Shown in pieces: positions 18,273-28,000 of a stretch of 64,000 nt of DNA. The stretch lies in assembly GCF_900108475.1 (NCBI RefSeq), contig NZ_FNWO01000003.1:1-64000 (forward strand), given 5' to 3'. Each line of letters opens with the position of its first letter. Within the stretch, counting starts at the first letter, position 1. Under the pieces are notes generated by a model that was not told the DNA's origin, searched no databases, and was given only the letters and a program-made list of their open reading frames with translations. Source of the DNA: Magnetospirillum fulvum (GTDB lineage Bacteria > Pseudomonadota > Alphaproteobacteria > Rhodospirillales > Magnetospirillaceae). A program made the translations under genes and the position numbers.

Positions 18273-19001
18273 ATGGCTGACAGCAACCGCGAGATGAATT
18301 ACTGGCCGGGCTTCGTCGATGCTCTCAGCAATGTCGTGCTGACCCTCGTCTTCGTCCTGGTTGTCTTCGTGTTCGCTTTGCTGATCACGTCGAGCAAGAT
18401 GCAGCAGAAGACCGTGCAAATGGTCGAGCAGCGGCTGGAGCAGGAGCACACCTCGTTCGCCAAGCTGTCCGAGGTCGAGGCGAAGCTGGCCGAGACGCAA
18501 AAGGCCCGCGACAAGCTGGCCGCCGACCTCGCCGATTTGCGGGCGGTCAACCAGCGGCTCGAAGCGTTCCGCCAGTCAGTCCGCGACAAGGAAGCGGCCT
18601 CGACCCCCAGCGTCGTCGAAAAGCCGCTGGACCTGAAGAACGCCGCTCCGGCCAAGCCGGTCGATGGGGCCACCGATTCGGCCGAGATCGTCGGCGGCAA
18701 CGTCATCATCATCACCTATCCCCGCGCCGCGGTGATGCTGAACGATACCTCGCGGGCGCAATTGACCAAGCTGCTCGAAACCTATCGCGCCCGGTTGCCG
18801 GGGACGATCGCCACCATCGATTCCGTGATGGGGTTGGAAACCTATAGCGAAGGGCGGCGGATGGCCTATTACCGCGCCCTCGACCTCCGCAACTTCCTGC
18901 TTGAGAAGAAATACGCCGGCAGTCAATCGATCAAGATCACCACCAAACAAGGCAAAGGCCAGGGCGATGCCAGGATTGAACTCCGATTCGTCCGCCCCTG
19001 A
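18273..19001 (+). CDS. MotB/SiiA-like inner-membrane protein with OmpA-like C-terminus
   Basis: A 242-residue bitopic protein. NYWPGFVDALSNVVLTLVF (9-27) begins the single membrane segment and places Asp16 at its start, the position of the proton-carrying Asp in MotB, ExbD, TolR and SiiA. A coiled coil (about 50-110) and a Pro/Ala linker lead to an OmpA-like domain (about 140-240) with YYRALDLRNFL; the peptidoglycan-contacting Asp of OmpA domains is not obvious in this copy. It is expected to form the stator-type partner of the MotA-like protein at 20318, giving a proton-conducting complex. Its place among the secretion genes supports a SiiA-like role. The 3' end overlaps the HlyD gene by 35 bases. 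Confidence 0.82.
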   Translation: MADSNREMNYWPGFVDALSNVVLTLVFVLVVFVFALLITSSKMQQKTVQMVEQRLEQEHTSFAKLSEVEAKLAETQKARDKLAADLADLRAVNQRLEAFRQSVRDKEAASTPSVVEKPLDLKNAAPAKPVDGATDSAEIVGGNVIIITYPRAAVMLNDTSRAQLTKLLETYRARLPGTIATIDSVMGLETYSEGRRMAYYRALDLRNFLLEKKYAGSQSIKITTKQGKGQGDARIELRFVRP

Positions 19002-20307
19002 ACCGGGGTCCGGGCCGGGACGGAAACGTCCGTTCTGGTCCGGATTCACGAGCCGTCTGGAGGCGCCGGAAACCTATCTGTGGTTGATTACCCTGCTTGT
19101 CGGGGTGGTGATCCTGTGGGCTGCGCTGGCCTCGGTCGATCGCGTCGTCCGGGTCGAGGGCCGCATCATTCCGGCCGGGCGCGGCCAGAGCATCCAGCAT
19201 CTCGAAGGCGGCATCGTCGCCGCGATCCTGGTGCAGGAGGGGGCGGTCGTTCGCAAGGGCGAGGTTCTGATCGCGATCGACGACACCACCGCCCAGACCT
19301 CTCTGGCCGAAACCCGCGGCAAGCTCGACGGGCTGCGGATCAGGGCGGTCCGGCTTGAGGCCGAGGCGCAGGGGCTGCCGACGATGAAGGGGGGCGACAT
19401 CCTCCACAACAACCGGGACTTGGCCGAGTCGGAAGCCCGCTTGTTCACCGCCCGCCGCCAGAAGCTCGCCCAGGAGACCTTGATTTTCGAAGAACAGATC
19501 CGCCAGCGCACGGCGGAATTGCGCGAGATCGAGGCCCGTCAGGTCAAGTTGCGCGGCGAGTTGGAGACGGCGCGCGAACGCAACAAGCTGATCGTCGGAA
19601 TGGCGTCGCGCAACGCCGCCTCGCAGCTCGAAGTGTTGGACGCCCGCAGCCGCGAGCAGCGGCTTCAGACCGAACTGAGCGACGCCGAAGGCAGTCGTCC
19701 CAAGATCCTTGCCGCGATCGCCGAATCCCAGGCCCGCAGCCACGAAGCCGCCGCGCGCTATCGCGCCGAAGCCCAGAGCGATCTGTCCGCCACCCTGGTC
19801 GAGATCGAGCGGATGGGCAATATCATCACCGGTCAGGCCGACCGCTTCATACGGACCGAGGTCCGCGCCCCGGTCGATGGTATCGTCAACCGCATTCTGT
19901 CCAACACCGTCGGCGGCGTCGTCAAGCCGGGCGACACCATCATCGAGATCACCCCCAGCGCCGCAGAGGTGCTGGTCGAGGCGCGGGCGCGGCCCAGCGA
20001 CCGGGGCGATTTGCGGGTGGGCCTGCCCGCCAAGGTCCGCGTCAGCGCCTTTGACATCGGCGAGTTAGGCCCGTTGAGCGGCCACGTCGTCGAGGTCAGC
20101 GCCGATACCGTGCCCGACGGCAAGGGCGACCCCTACTATCGCGTTGCCATCCTGGTCGATCATATCCCGCAATCGTATTTCGGCAAAAAAATAGTGCCTG
20201 GTATGACGGTAACGGCTGATGTGATTACGGGGCAACGTACTATTTTGCAGTACATCACGTCACCATTTACCAGATTCTTGTTCAACGCTTTTCGCGATGC
20301 CCGCTAG
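18967..20307 (+). CDS. HlyD-family membrane fusion protein
   Basis: Periplasmic adaptor (SiiD/LapC role) linking the ABC exporter with the TolC-like channel, 446 residues. A cytoplasmic tail (1-36), one membrane segment (about 37-60, LWLITLLVGVVILWAAL), then GRIIPAGRGQSIQHLEGGIV, the hallmark lipoyl-domain entry of HlyD. A long coiled coil spans about 110-275, and VRAPVDGIVNRI closes the lipoyl domain; the tail PGMTVTADVITGQRTILQYI is the classic HlyD C-terminus. ATG 18967 is chosen because it gives a normal N-terminus, although it overlaps the previous gene by 35 bases; an upstream start at 18901 would add 22 atypical basic residues. Confidence 0.93.
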   Translation: MPGLNSDSSAPEPGSGPGRKRPFWSGFTSRLEAPETYLWLITLLVGVVILWAALASVDRVVRVEGRIIPAGRGQSIQHLEGGIVAAILVQEGAVVRKGEVLIAIDDTTAQTSLAETRGKLDGLRIRAVRLEAEAQGLPTMKGGDILHNNRDLAESEARLFTARRQKLAQETLIFEEQIRQRTAELREIEARQVKLRGELETARERNKLIVGMASRNAASQLEVLDARSREQRLQTELSDAEGSRPKILAAIAESQARSHEAAARYRAEAQSDLSATLVEIERMGNIITGQADRFIRTEVRAPVDGIVNRILSNTVGGVVKPGDTIIEITPSAAEVLVEARARPSDRGDLRVGLPAKVRVSAFDIGELGPLSGHVVEVSADTVPDGKGDPYYRVAILVDHIPQSYFGKKIVPGMTVTADVITGQRTILQYITSPFTRFLFNAFRDAR

Positions 20308-20317
20308 GAATTCGAGC

Positions 20318-21994
20318 ATGATAAAGTTTCGTTCCAGTTTCTTGCAAGCGATTGCGCCAATTGTCCTTCTTTTCGTGGTGGGGGTTACCCATCTCGATTT
20401 CGTGATGATGGCCATTCGCGGGAACATGCTGCTCAACTCGATGATCCTGCTGGTGGGGTTGGGGGGCTGTGTCCTGTGGCTCGTCAACCTCGTTCAGGCC
20501 GAGCGGGAGCACACTGCGCTCAAACGCTTCTCGCGCGAGGTCGGCGACGGGGCCGACATGAACGAACTGCTCGCCTCGCCCTGGCTGAAGGGGCGCGCCG
20601 TCCAGGATTACCTCGCCAATCTGGCTCATACCGACGGCAAGCTGTCGTCGCAATTGGACCAGTCGGCGATCGAGACCGAACTCGATCAGTTGCGGGCCGA
20701 ACTCGATTCACGGATGGAACTGCCCAGCTTCCTGGTTGGTTTCATGATCGCGATGGGGCTGCTCGGCACCTTCATCGGTCTGCTCGAAACCCTGACCGGC
20801 ATCAGCGGGATGCTGGACGGAATGGTCAACGCGCCTGCGGGCGATTCGATTGATGCCGAATTCCTGAAGCTGGTCGGCCAGTTGCGCCATCCGCTGGCGG
20901 GCATGGGCATCGCCTTCTCCGCCTCGATGTTCGGCCTGCTTGGCAGTCTGATGCTGGGGATGATGCAATTGACGGTGCGCCGTCACGCCCGGCTGGTGCT
21001 GGGCGAGGCGCGCAACCTGTTCAACCGTCTGGTCCAGCGCGTCAAGGGCCCGGTCGGCATCGCCGGAGCCAGCGAGGCGATCCGTACCGGCGGCGTCAGC
21101 GAATCCTTCCTGTCGACCTTCATCGCCGACCTGACCAGCAACATGAACCAGATGCTCGAACTGTTTCACCGCTCGCAGGACGGCTCGCTGGCCCTGGTCA
21201 GCCGGATCGACAATCTGGCGGTTCGCCTCGAAGAGGTCGCGGGCGCGATCGAAAACAATATCGAGGCGGTGCGCCGCACCAACGATCTGCTCGGCTTTGG
21301 TCCCCGGATGAAGGAGACCAACGAGGAATTGCTGGGCGAAGTGCGCGCGCTGCTGTCCAACAACCAGGACCGCCAGAAATCGATGATGCGTCTGGCCGAC
21401 ACGCTGAGTTCGATTGATCAGAAGATTTCCGCCTCGAACGACGGCACCCGCAGCCATTTCGACATGGTCGGCAATTTCAACATCCAGAGCCTGGCCAAGC
21501 TGGACGAGGCGGTCGGCGTGCTGCACGCCGTCAACGACCAGACCTCCGACAGCGAAACCAAGCTGGACCGCCGTCTTCAGGCGCTGTCGTCTGCCACCAC
21601 CAATATCGGCGCGACGATGCAGCAGATGACCGCCAAGCTCAGCGAGGTCGCGGTCAGCAGCCAGTCCCAGATCAACGCCCTGGGGTCGGTCCAGCAGGTG
21701 CTGCGCGACTCGTCGGTCGAGATGCAGAACCTGCTGTCCGGGTTGCAGGAAAAGATGCAGCGGGTCCAGGAAGTCGAGATCGGGGCCACCCGTCACCTCT
21801 ATGGCATCAAGGAATCGTTCGACGGGATGAACACGCTGCTCGAACCGTTGAAGGGAATGGCCCAGGGCGTCGGCAAGCAGACCTCGTTGCTTGAAGCCAC
21901 CCTGGAGGAAATGCGAATGTCGCAACGCAACATGATGCGCGAACTGCGTGCCGAGGTCAGGGACGTCACCCGCCAGCAAAACGCTGGTACCTGA
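20318..21994 (+). CDS. MotA/TolQ/ExbB-like (SiiB-like) proton-channel protein with long coiled-coil tail
   Basis: A 558-residue protein. Two hydrophobic segments near 10-60, then LPSFLVGFMIAMGLLGTFIG (about 136-155) and a further segment around 190-215 form the MotA/TolQ/ExbB proton-channel core; GLLGTFIGL at 147 is its best-known motif. After about residue 225 comes a roughly 330-residue hydrophilic, heptad-rich region without membrane segments (repeated SxxxxIxxL patterns), much longer than in MotA or ExbB. With the MotB-like protein it should use proton-motive force to regulate or drive giant-protein export. AGGA sits 8 bases before ATG 20318; ATG 20297, overlapping hlyD, is the alternative. 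Confidence 0.85.
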   Translation: MIKFRSSFLQAIAPIVLLFVVGVTHLDFVMMAIRGNMLLNSMILLVGLGGCVLWLVNLVQAEREHTALKRFSREVGDGADMNELLASPWLKGRAVQDYLANLAHTDGKLSSQLDQSAIETELDQLRAELDSRMELPSFLVGFMIAMGLLGTFIGLLETLTGISGMLDGMVNAPAGDSIDAEFLKLVGQLRHPLAGMGIAFSASMFGLLGSLMLGMMQLTVRRHARLVLGEARNLFNRLVQRVKGPVGIAGASEAIRTGGVSESFLSTFIADLTSNMNQMLELFHRSQDGSLALVSRIDNLAVRLEEVAGAIENNIEAVRRTNDLLGFGPRMKETNEELLGEVRALLSNNQDRQKSMMRLADTLSSIDQKISASNDGTRSHFDMVGNFNIQSLAKLDEAVGVLHAVNDQTSDSETKLDRRLQALSSATTNIGATMQQMTAKLSEVAVSSQSQINALGSVQQVLRDSSVEMQNLLSGLQEKMQRVQEVEIGATRHLYGIKESFDGMNTLLEPLKGMAQGVGKQTSLLEATLEEMRMSQRNMMRELRAEVRDVTRQQNAGT

Positions 21995-22007
21995 TCCGGG
22001 ATGACCG

Positions 22008-22029
22008 CCGCCGGGTCTGGTCCCGGCGG
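22008..22029 (+). other. Hairpin between the MotA-like and giant protein genes
   Basis: CCGCCGGG and CCCGGCGG form a perfect 8-bp stem with a 6-base loop in the 73-base gap before the giant gene. No T-run follows, so it may be a processing or stability element that separates expression of the exporter and its substrate. Confidence 0.4.
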
Positions 22030-22067
22030 AACGAGACAGGACCGGGCAAGCCGGTCGAGGAGAGCGG

Positions 22068-25000
22068 ATGGCTGAAGCGCAGCAGGTCAAGGTCATTGAG
22101 TCGGTTCAGGGGCAATTCCGCCTGAATCTGGCGCAATCGGCCGTCGCCCGCGTCGATATCGTCGATATCGACCTCGTGATCGAGACCAAGAGCGGCGAGC
22201 GGTTGATCCTCGCCGGGGCGGCGCTCGATTCGACCAGCGACAAGCCGCCGGGGGTGATGTTCACCGACGGTCTGGTCAGTTCGACCCAGTTGTTCGCCTT
22301 GGTCGCCCAGGTGGAAAGCCCGTCGGTCCCGGTCCCGGCGATGACCAGCCTCAGCGAGTACGAGGCCCAGAAAACCAAGGGGCCGCGCTCGTTCGTCACC
22401 AGCGGCGAGCCGAACGGCGAGGCCGACGCCGCCAGCGCGGCGGACTCCGCTCCGCCAGCAGCCGATGTGCCAAGCGACGTTGCTCCGCTCAGTTCGCCGC
22501 CGCCCACCACCGTCGAAACCCTGCTCGACGACGCCAAGAAACAGCTCGACGGCGAAACCAGCAAGCATGGCGATTTCAGTTCGCCGCCACAGCCGATCCC
22601 GCCGCAAAGCCCGCCTTCGTCGCCGCCAGCCACGCCGGGTGCGGCGACGACGGTACCGCAATTGCCGACTCTTCAGGTCTGGTTCGGCAATTACAGTGGG
22701 TCCGAGACGGTCGGCTCGACCGTCTATGGCGCGGGCGGAACAACCGCGTCCGATCCCCGCAATTTCAGCGCCAATGCGCCGCTGGCGGCCAATTCATCCG
22801 AACAGATCGCGCCCGAAGTCCTGACCGTCACCGGCAATCAGACCGTCTATGTCGATGGGGTCGGGCCGCTGTTGGGGACGACCGGAAGCGTCGATGCCAA
22901 TGCGACGAACTATTATTCCAAGGTCTTCGTCGCCCGCATCGTCGGCACGTTCAACAAAGCCGGGTCGATGACGATCACGGGATTGCCGCTCGGCTTTTCC
23001 CTGGTCAGCCTCAGCGCCGCCTTCACCGTCGTCAATACCGTCGCCGCCACGGCGACGAGTGCCGGGGTGTGGACGATTACCCTTGTCGATTCGACCGAGG
23101 CGATCACCTCCTTCCCGCTGAAGCTGATCTATCCGACCACGGCCAGCGCCAGCCAGATCACCCTCGATTTCGCCGAATCCGTCTATTACAGCGGGGCCAA
23201 TTACGATCTGCACCAGAAGGTCGTGATTCAGGTCAAGGAGGTCCATTCCGCCGCCGATCTCGATGTTACGGCTCCCGATCCCAACGATTCGACCAAGACC
23301 GTCGCCGTCGATATCTTGCCCAGCAACGGCGTTCCCAATCTGGTCTATGTCCAGGGCAGCCATAACACCATCTATGGCGGCATTGCCGACGACACGATGG
23401 TCAGTCAGGGGGCGGCCAATACCTTCGACGGCGGCGGCGGAATCAACACCGTCGATTTCAGTGGGGATGCCACCTCCCACACCATCAATCTCGCCACCAA
23501 CGCCAACCATGGCGGCTATGCCGAAGGCAGCGTCCTCACCAATATCTCGGTGATCCGGGCCGGGTCGGGCGGCGACACCATCACCGGCAACGCCTCCACC
23601 AGCACGACGATCTATGGCGGCAGCGGCAACGACCTGATGGCGGGCGGCTCGGCCGGAGACGTCTTCGTCGGCGGCGGCGGTCGCGACACCGTGACCTATG
23701 CCGCCAGCGCCGCCGTCACGGTCGATCAGACCGGGGGCGGCCGCTCGTCGGGCGACGCCTTGGGCGACAGTTACAGCGGCATCGCCACCCTGGTCGGCAG
23801 TGGCGTCGCCGATACCTTCATCGGCGGTACCTCGGCGGGGTCGGCGACGATGGACGGCAACGGCGGGTCGGATTGGGTCGATTACACCTATGTCTCCGTC
23901 GCCAACAATCGCGGCGTCACCGTCAATCTGAACGATAGCACCGCCAATTCCGGCGGCGCGATCAGCGACCGTCTGGTCAATATCGAGAATATCAAGGGCA
24001 GCACCGGCAACGATCTGTTCTATGCCAGCACCGAGGCCAACAGTTTCGTCGGCAATGGCGGCACCGACACCGTCAGTTATACCGGACCGACGGCGGTGAC
24101 GATCGATCAGGTGAGCGGTCGCGGTCGCGGTACCGGGGCGGCGTCGGGGGATTCCTACAACGGAATCGCCACCATCGTCGGCAGTGCCGGCAACGATACC
24201 TTCATCGGCGGCACGGCAAGCGGCTCGGCGGTGATGGACGGGGCGACGGGCAACAATTGGGTCAGCTACAATTATACCGGCAGCAGTAGCGTCACCATCA
24301 ACCTGTCGACCGGGACCAATAGCGGCGCCGCCAGCAACGACCGTCTGGTCAACGTCGCCAACGTCTATGGGTCGGACGGCAACGATCTGTTCATCGCCGA
24401 TAGCCGGGCCAACAGCTTTATCGGCGGCGGTGGCGTCGATGTCGTCCGTTATGACGGTCTGACCGCGGTGACGGTCGATCAGACCGGAGGCAATCGGGGA
24501 ACCGGAGCGGCATCGGGCGATACCTATGGCGGGATTGCGACGATCGTCGGCGGTTCCGGCAACGATATCTTCGTCGGCGGCACCGCATCGGGTTCGGCGA
24601 CGATGGACGGGTCGAGCGGCGACAATTGGGTCACCTACCAGAATGCCACCGGTCCGGTCACCCTCGATCTGACCGGCAGTTTCGCCAATGGCGGCGCGGC
24701 CCAATACGACCATCTGGTCAATGTCGAGAACGTGGCCGGCTCGAGCGCGGCCGATCTCTTCTACGCCGATTCCGCCGTCAACAGCTTTGTCGGCGGCGGC
24801 GGCCAGGATACGGTCAGCTATGCTGGCGATAGTTCGGGCGGGCTGATAATCGACCTCACCGGGCGAGGCTATGGCAGCGGCTATGCCTCGGGCGATTCCT
24901 ATTCCGGCATCGCGGCGGTGATCGGCAGCAGCGGCAACGACACTTTCATCGGCGGAATCGGCTCTGGCCTGGGGACGATGGACGGTGCCACCGGCTCGGA

Positions 25001-28000
25001 TTGGGTCGATTACGAGTTTGTCGAGGTCGTCTATGGCCGGGGCGTCACCGTCGATCTGACCGACAGCGCCAACAATGCGGGCGGCGCGTCGAAGGACCGC
25101 CTGCTCAACATCGAGAATATCAAGGGCACCAGCGGCAACGATCTGTTTTACGCCAGTTCGGACACCAACAGTTTTATCGGCAATGGCGGCACCGATATCG
25201 TCAGCTATGCCCGCGATAGTTCGGGAACCCTTGTCCTCGACCAGACCGGGCGGGGGCAGGGGACCAGCACTGCCTCGGGCGATTCCTATACCGGGATTGC
25301 CACCCTGGTTGGCAGCGCGGGCAACGACACCTTTATCGGCGGCACCGCTGCGGGCTCGGCGACGATGGACGGCGCGGGCGGGACCAACTGGATCAGCTAC
25401 CAATATCCCGGCAGCAGCGGCGTCACCGTCAATCTGGCGACGGGGGCGAATGGCGGCGCGGCGAGCAACGACCATTTCATCAATATCGAGAACGTCCTTG
25501 GGTCCAGCGGCAACGATACGTTCTTTGCCGACGCGGCGGCCAACAGCTTTGTTGGCGGTGGCGGAACCGACGTCGTCAGCTATGCCGGTCTGACGGCAGT
25601 GACGGTCGATCAGACCGGAGGCAATCGGGGAACCGGAGCGGCGTCGGGAGACACCTATGGCGGGATCGCGACGATCCTCGGCGGTTCCGGCAACGATACC
25701 TTTGTCGGCGGCACCGCCGCCGGGTCGGCGACGATGGACGGGGCGGGTGGCAGCAACTGGGTCACCTATCAAAACGCCGCCGGTTCGGCCACCCTCGATC
25801 TCGGCGGCGGGACGGCCAATGGCGGCGCGGCGCTCAACGACCGTCTGTTCAACATCGCCAATATCGTCGCGTCGTCGCATGGCGACACCCTGACCGGCAA
25901 CGGTGCCGACAACAGCTTCATCAGTGGCGCCGGGGCGGATACGATCGATGGCGGCAGCGGGCACGATACCGTCGATTACAGCGCGGATGCGTCTTCCCAC
26001 ACCGTCAATCTCGCCAGCAACGGCAATCATGGCGGCAAAGCCGAAGGCGACCGTCTCGACAACATCGAGGTGGTGATCGGCGGCAATAGCGGCGATACCC
26101 TGACCGGCAATGCCACCGCCTCGACCACCCTGATCGGCGGTACCGGCAACGATCTGCTGGCGGGCGGCAGCGCCGCCGATTATTTCAACGGCGGTGCCGG
26201 AGCCGACGTCGTGACCTATGACGGTCTGGGGACGGTGACGGTCGATCAGACGGCGGGAAACCACGGCACCGGGGCGGCGGCGGGCGACCAGTATGTCAAC
26301 GTCGAAACCATCGTCGGCAGCAGCGGCGTCGATACCTTCGTCGGCGGCACGGCCAGCGGCTCGGCGACGATGGATGGCGGCGGCGGTCGGGACTGGATCG
26401 ATTACGAATATCTCGCGGTCGGCGTGGGGGTCACCGTCAACTTGGCCTCCGGCACCACCAGCGGCGCGGTCACCACCGATCGTTTCGTCAACATCGAGAA
26501 CGTCTACGGCTCGGTCAACAACGACGTCTTCATCGCCAGCGGGCTGGGCAACACCTTCAACGGCGGCGGCGGGTCCGACTGGGTCAGCTATGCCCAGAAC
26601 GGCGGCATCGCCGTCACCATCGATTTGTACAACCATCTGAGCAGCGGCGGGGCGAGCAACGATTCCCTGATCGCCATCCAGAACCTGATCGGTTCGACCA
26701 ATCGCGATACCTTCTATGCCGACGGCAACACCAACAGCTTCATCGGCGGCGGCGGTGCCGATATCGTCAGCTATTCCAACAGCACGGTCGATCTGATCAT
26801 CGACCAGACCCAATCGGGAATCGCCACCGGTCTGGCGCGGGGCGATGGCTATAGCGGGATCGCGACGATCGTCGGCGGCTCTCTGTCCGACACCTTCATC
26901 GGCGGGACGGCGAGCGGGTCGGCGACGATGGATGGCTCGGGCGGCGAGAACTGGGTCAGCTACCTGAACGCCACCTCGGGGGCCACCGTCAACCTCGCCA
27001 CCGGGGTCAATGCGGGCTCGGCGCTTTACGACCATTTCGTCAACGTCAAGAATATCGTCGCTTCGGCCTATGGCGACCGGCTGACCGGCGATTCCAACAA
27101 CAACACCTTCTTTGCCGGGGCCGGGGCCGACACCTTTACCGGCGGCGGCGGCATCGACGTCGTCTCCTACTCCCAAAGCCGCGATTCCCTGGTCATCGAT
27201 CAGGCCGGATACGGCCGGGGCACCTCGGCTGCCGCCGGAGACGCCTATTCCGGGATCGCCACCATCATCGGCAGCACCGCTGTCGATACCTTCATCGGCG
27301 GCACTGCCGCCGGGTCGGCGACGATGTTCAGCGGCGGCGGGTCGGACTGGATCAATTATCAATACCTTACCGGTGGGACCGGCGCGACCGTCGATCTGCT
27401 TAACAACAGCAACAACAGCGGCGCGGCGGCCAACGACCGCACCAACGGCATCGAGAACGTGATCGGCTCGGCCTATGCCGATCTGTTTTACGCCGATGGC
27501 GAGACCAACAGCTTCATCGGTGGGACCGGGAACGACGTCGTCAGCTATGTCCGTTCCGGCGTGCTGACCGGCATGGTGATCGACCAGACCGGCGGCGGTC
27601 ATGCCACCGGATTTGCCGGAAACGATTATTACAGCAGCATCGAGACGATTTCGGGCAGCCAGTACGACGACACCTTCATCGGCGGCACCGCTGCGGTTCT
27701 GGCGACGATGGATGGCGGGGTCGGCTCGGACTGGGTCGATTACCAATATGTCACCGGGGCGAGCGGGGTTACCGTCGATCTGACCAACAGCCTCAACAAT
27801 GGCGGCGCGGCGGGCAATGACCGGCTGACCAATGTCGAGAACATCCGTGGCACCGCCAATGCCGATCTGTTCTATGCCAGTGCGGCGGCCAACAGCTTTG
27901 TCGGCAATGGCGGCACAGATACCGTCAGCTATGCCCGCGCCGGGTCGGCGGTGACGGTCGATCAGACCTCGGGCAATCATGGCAGCGGCTATGCCTCGGG

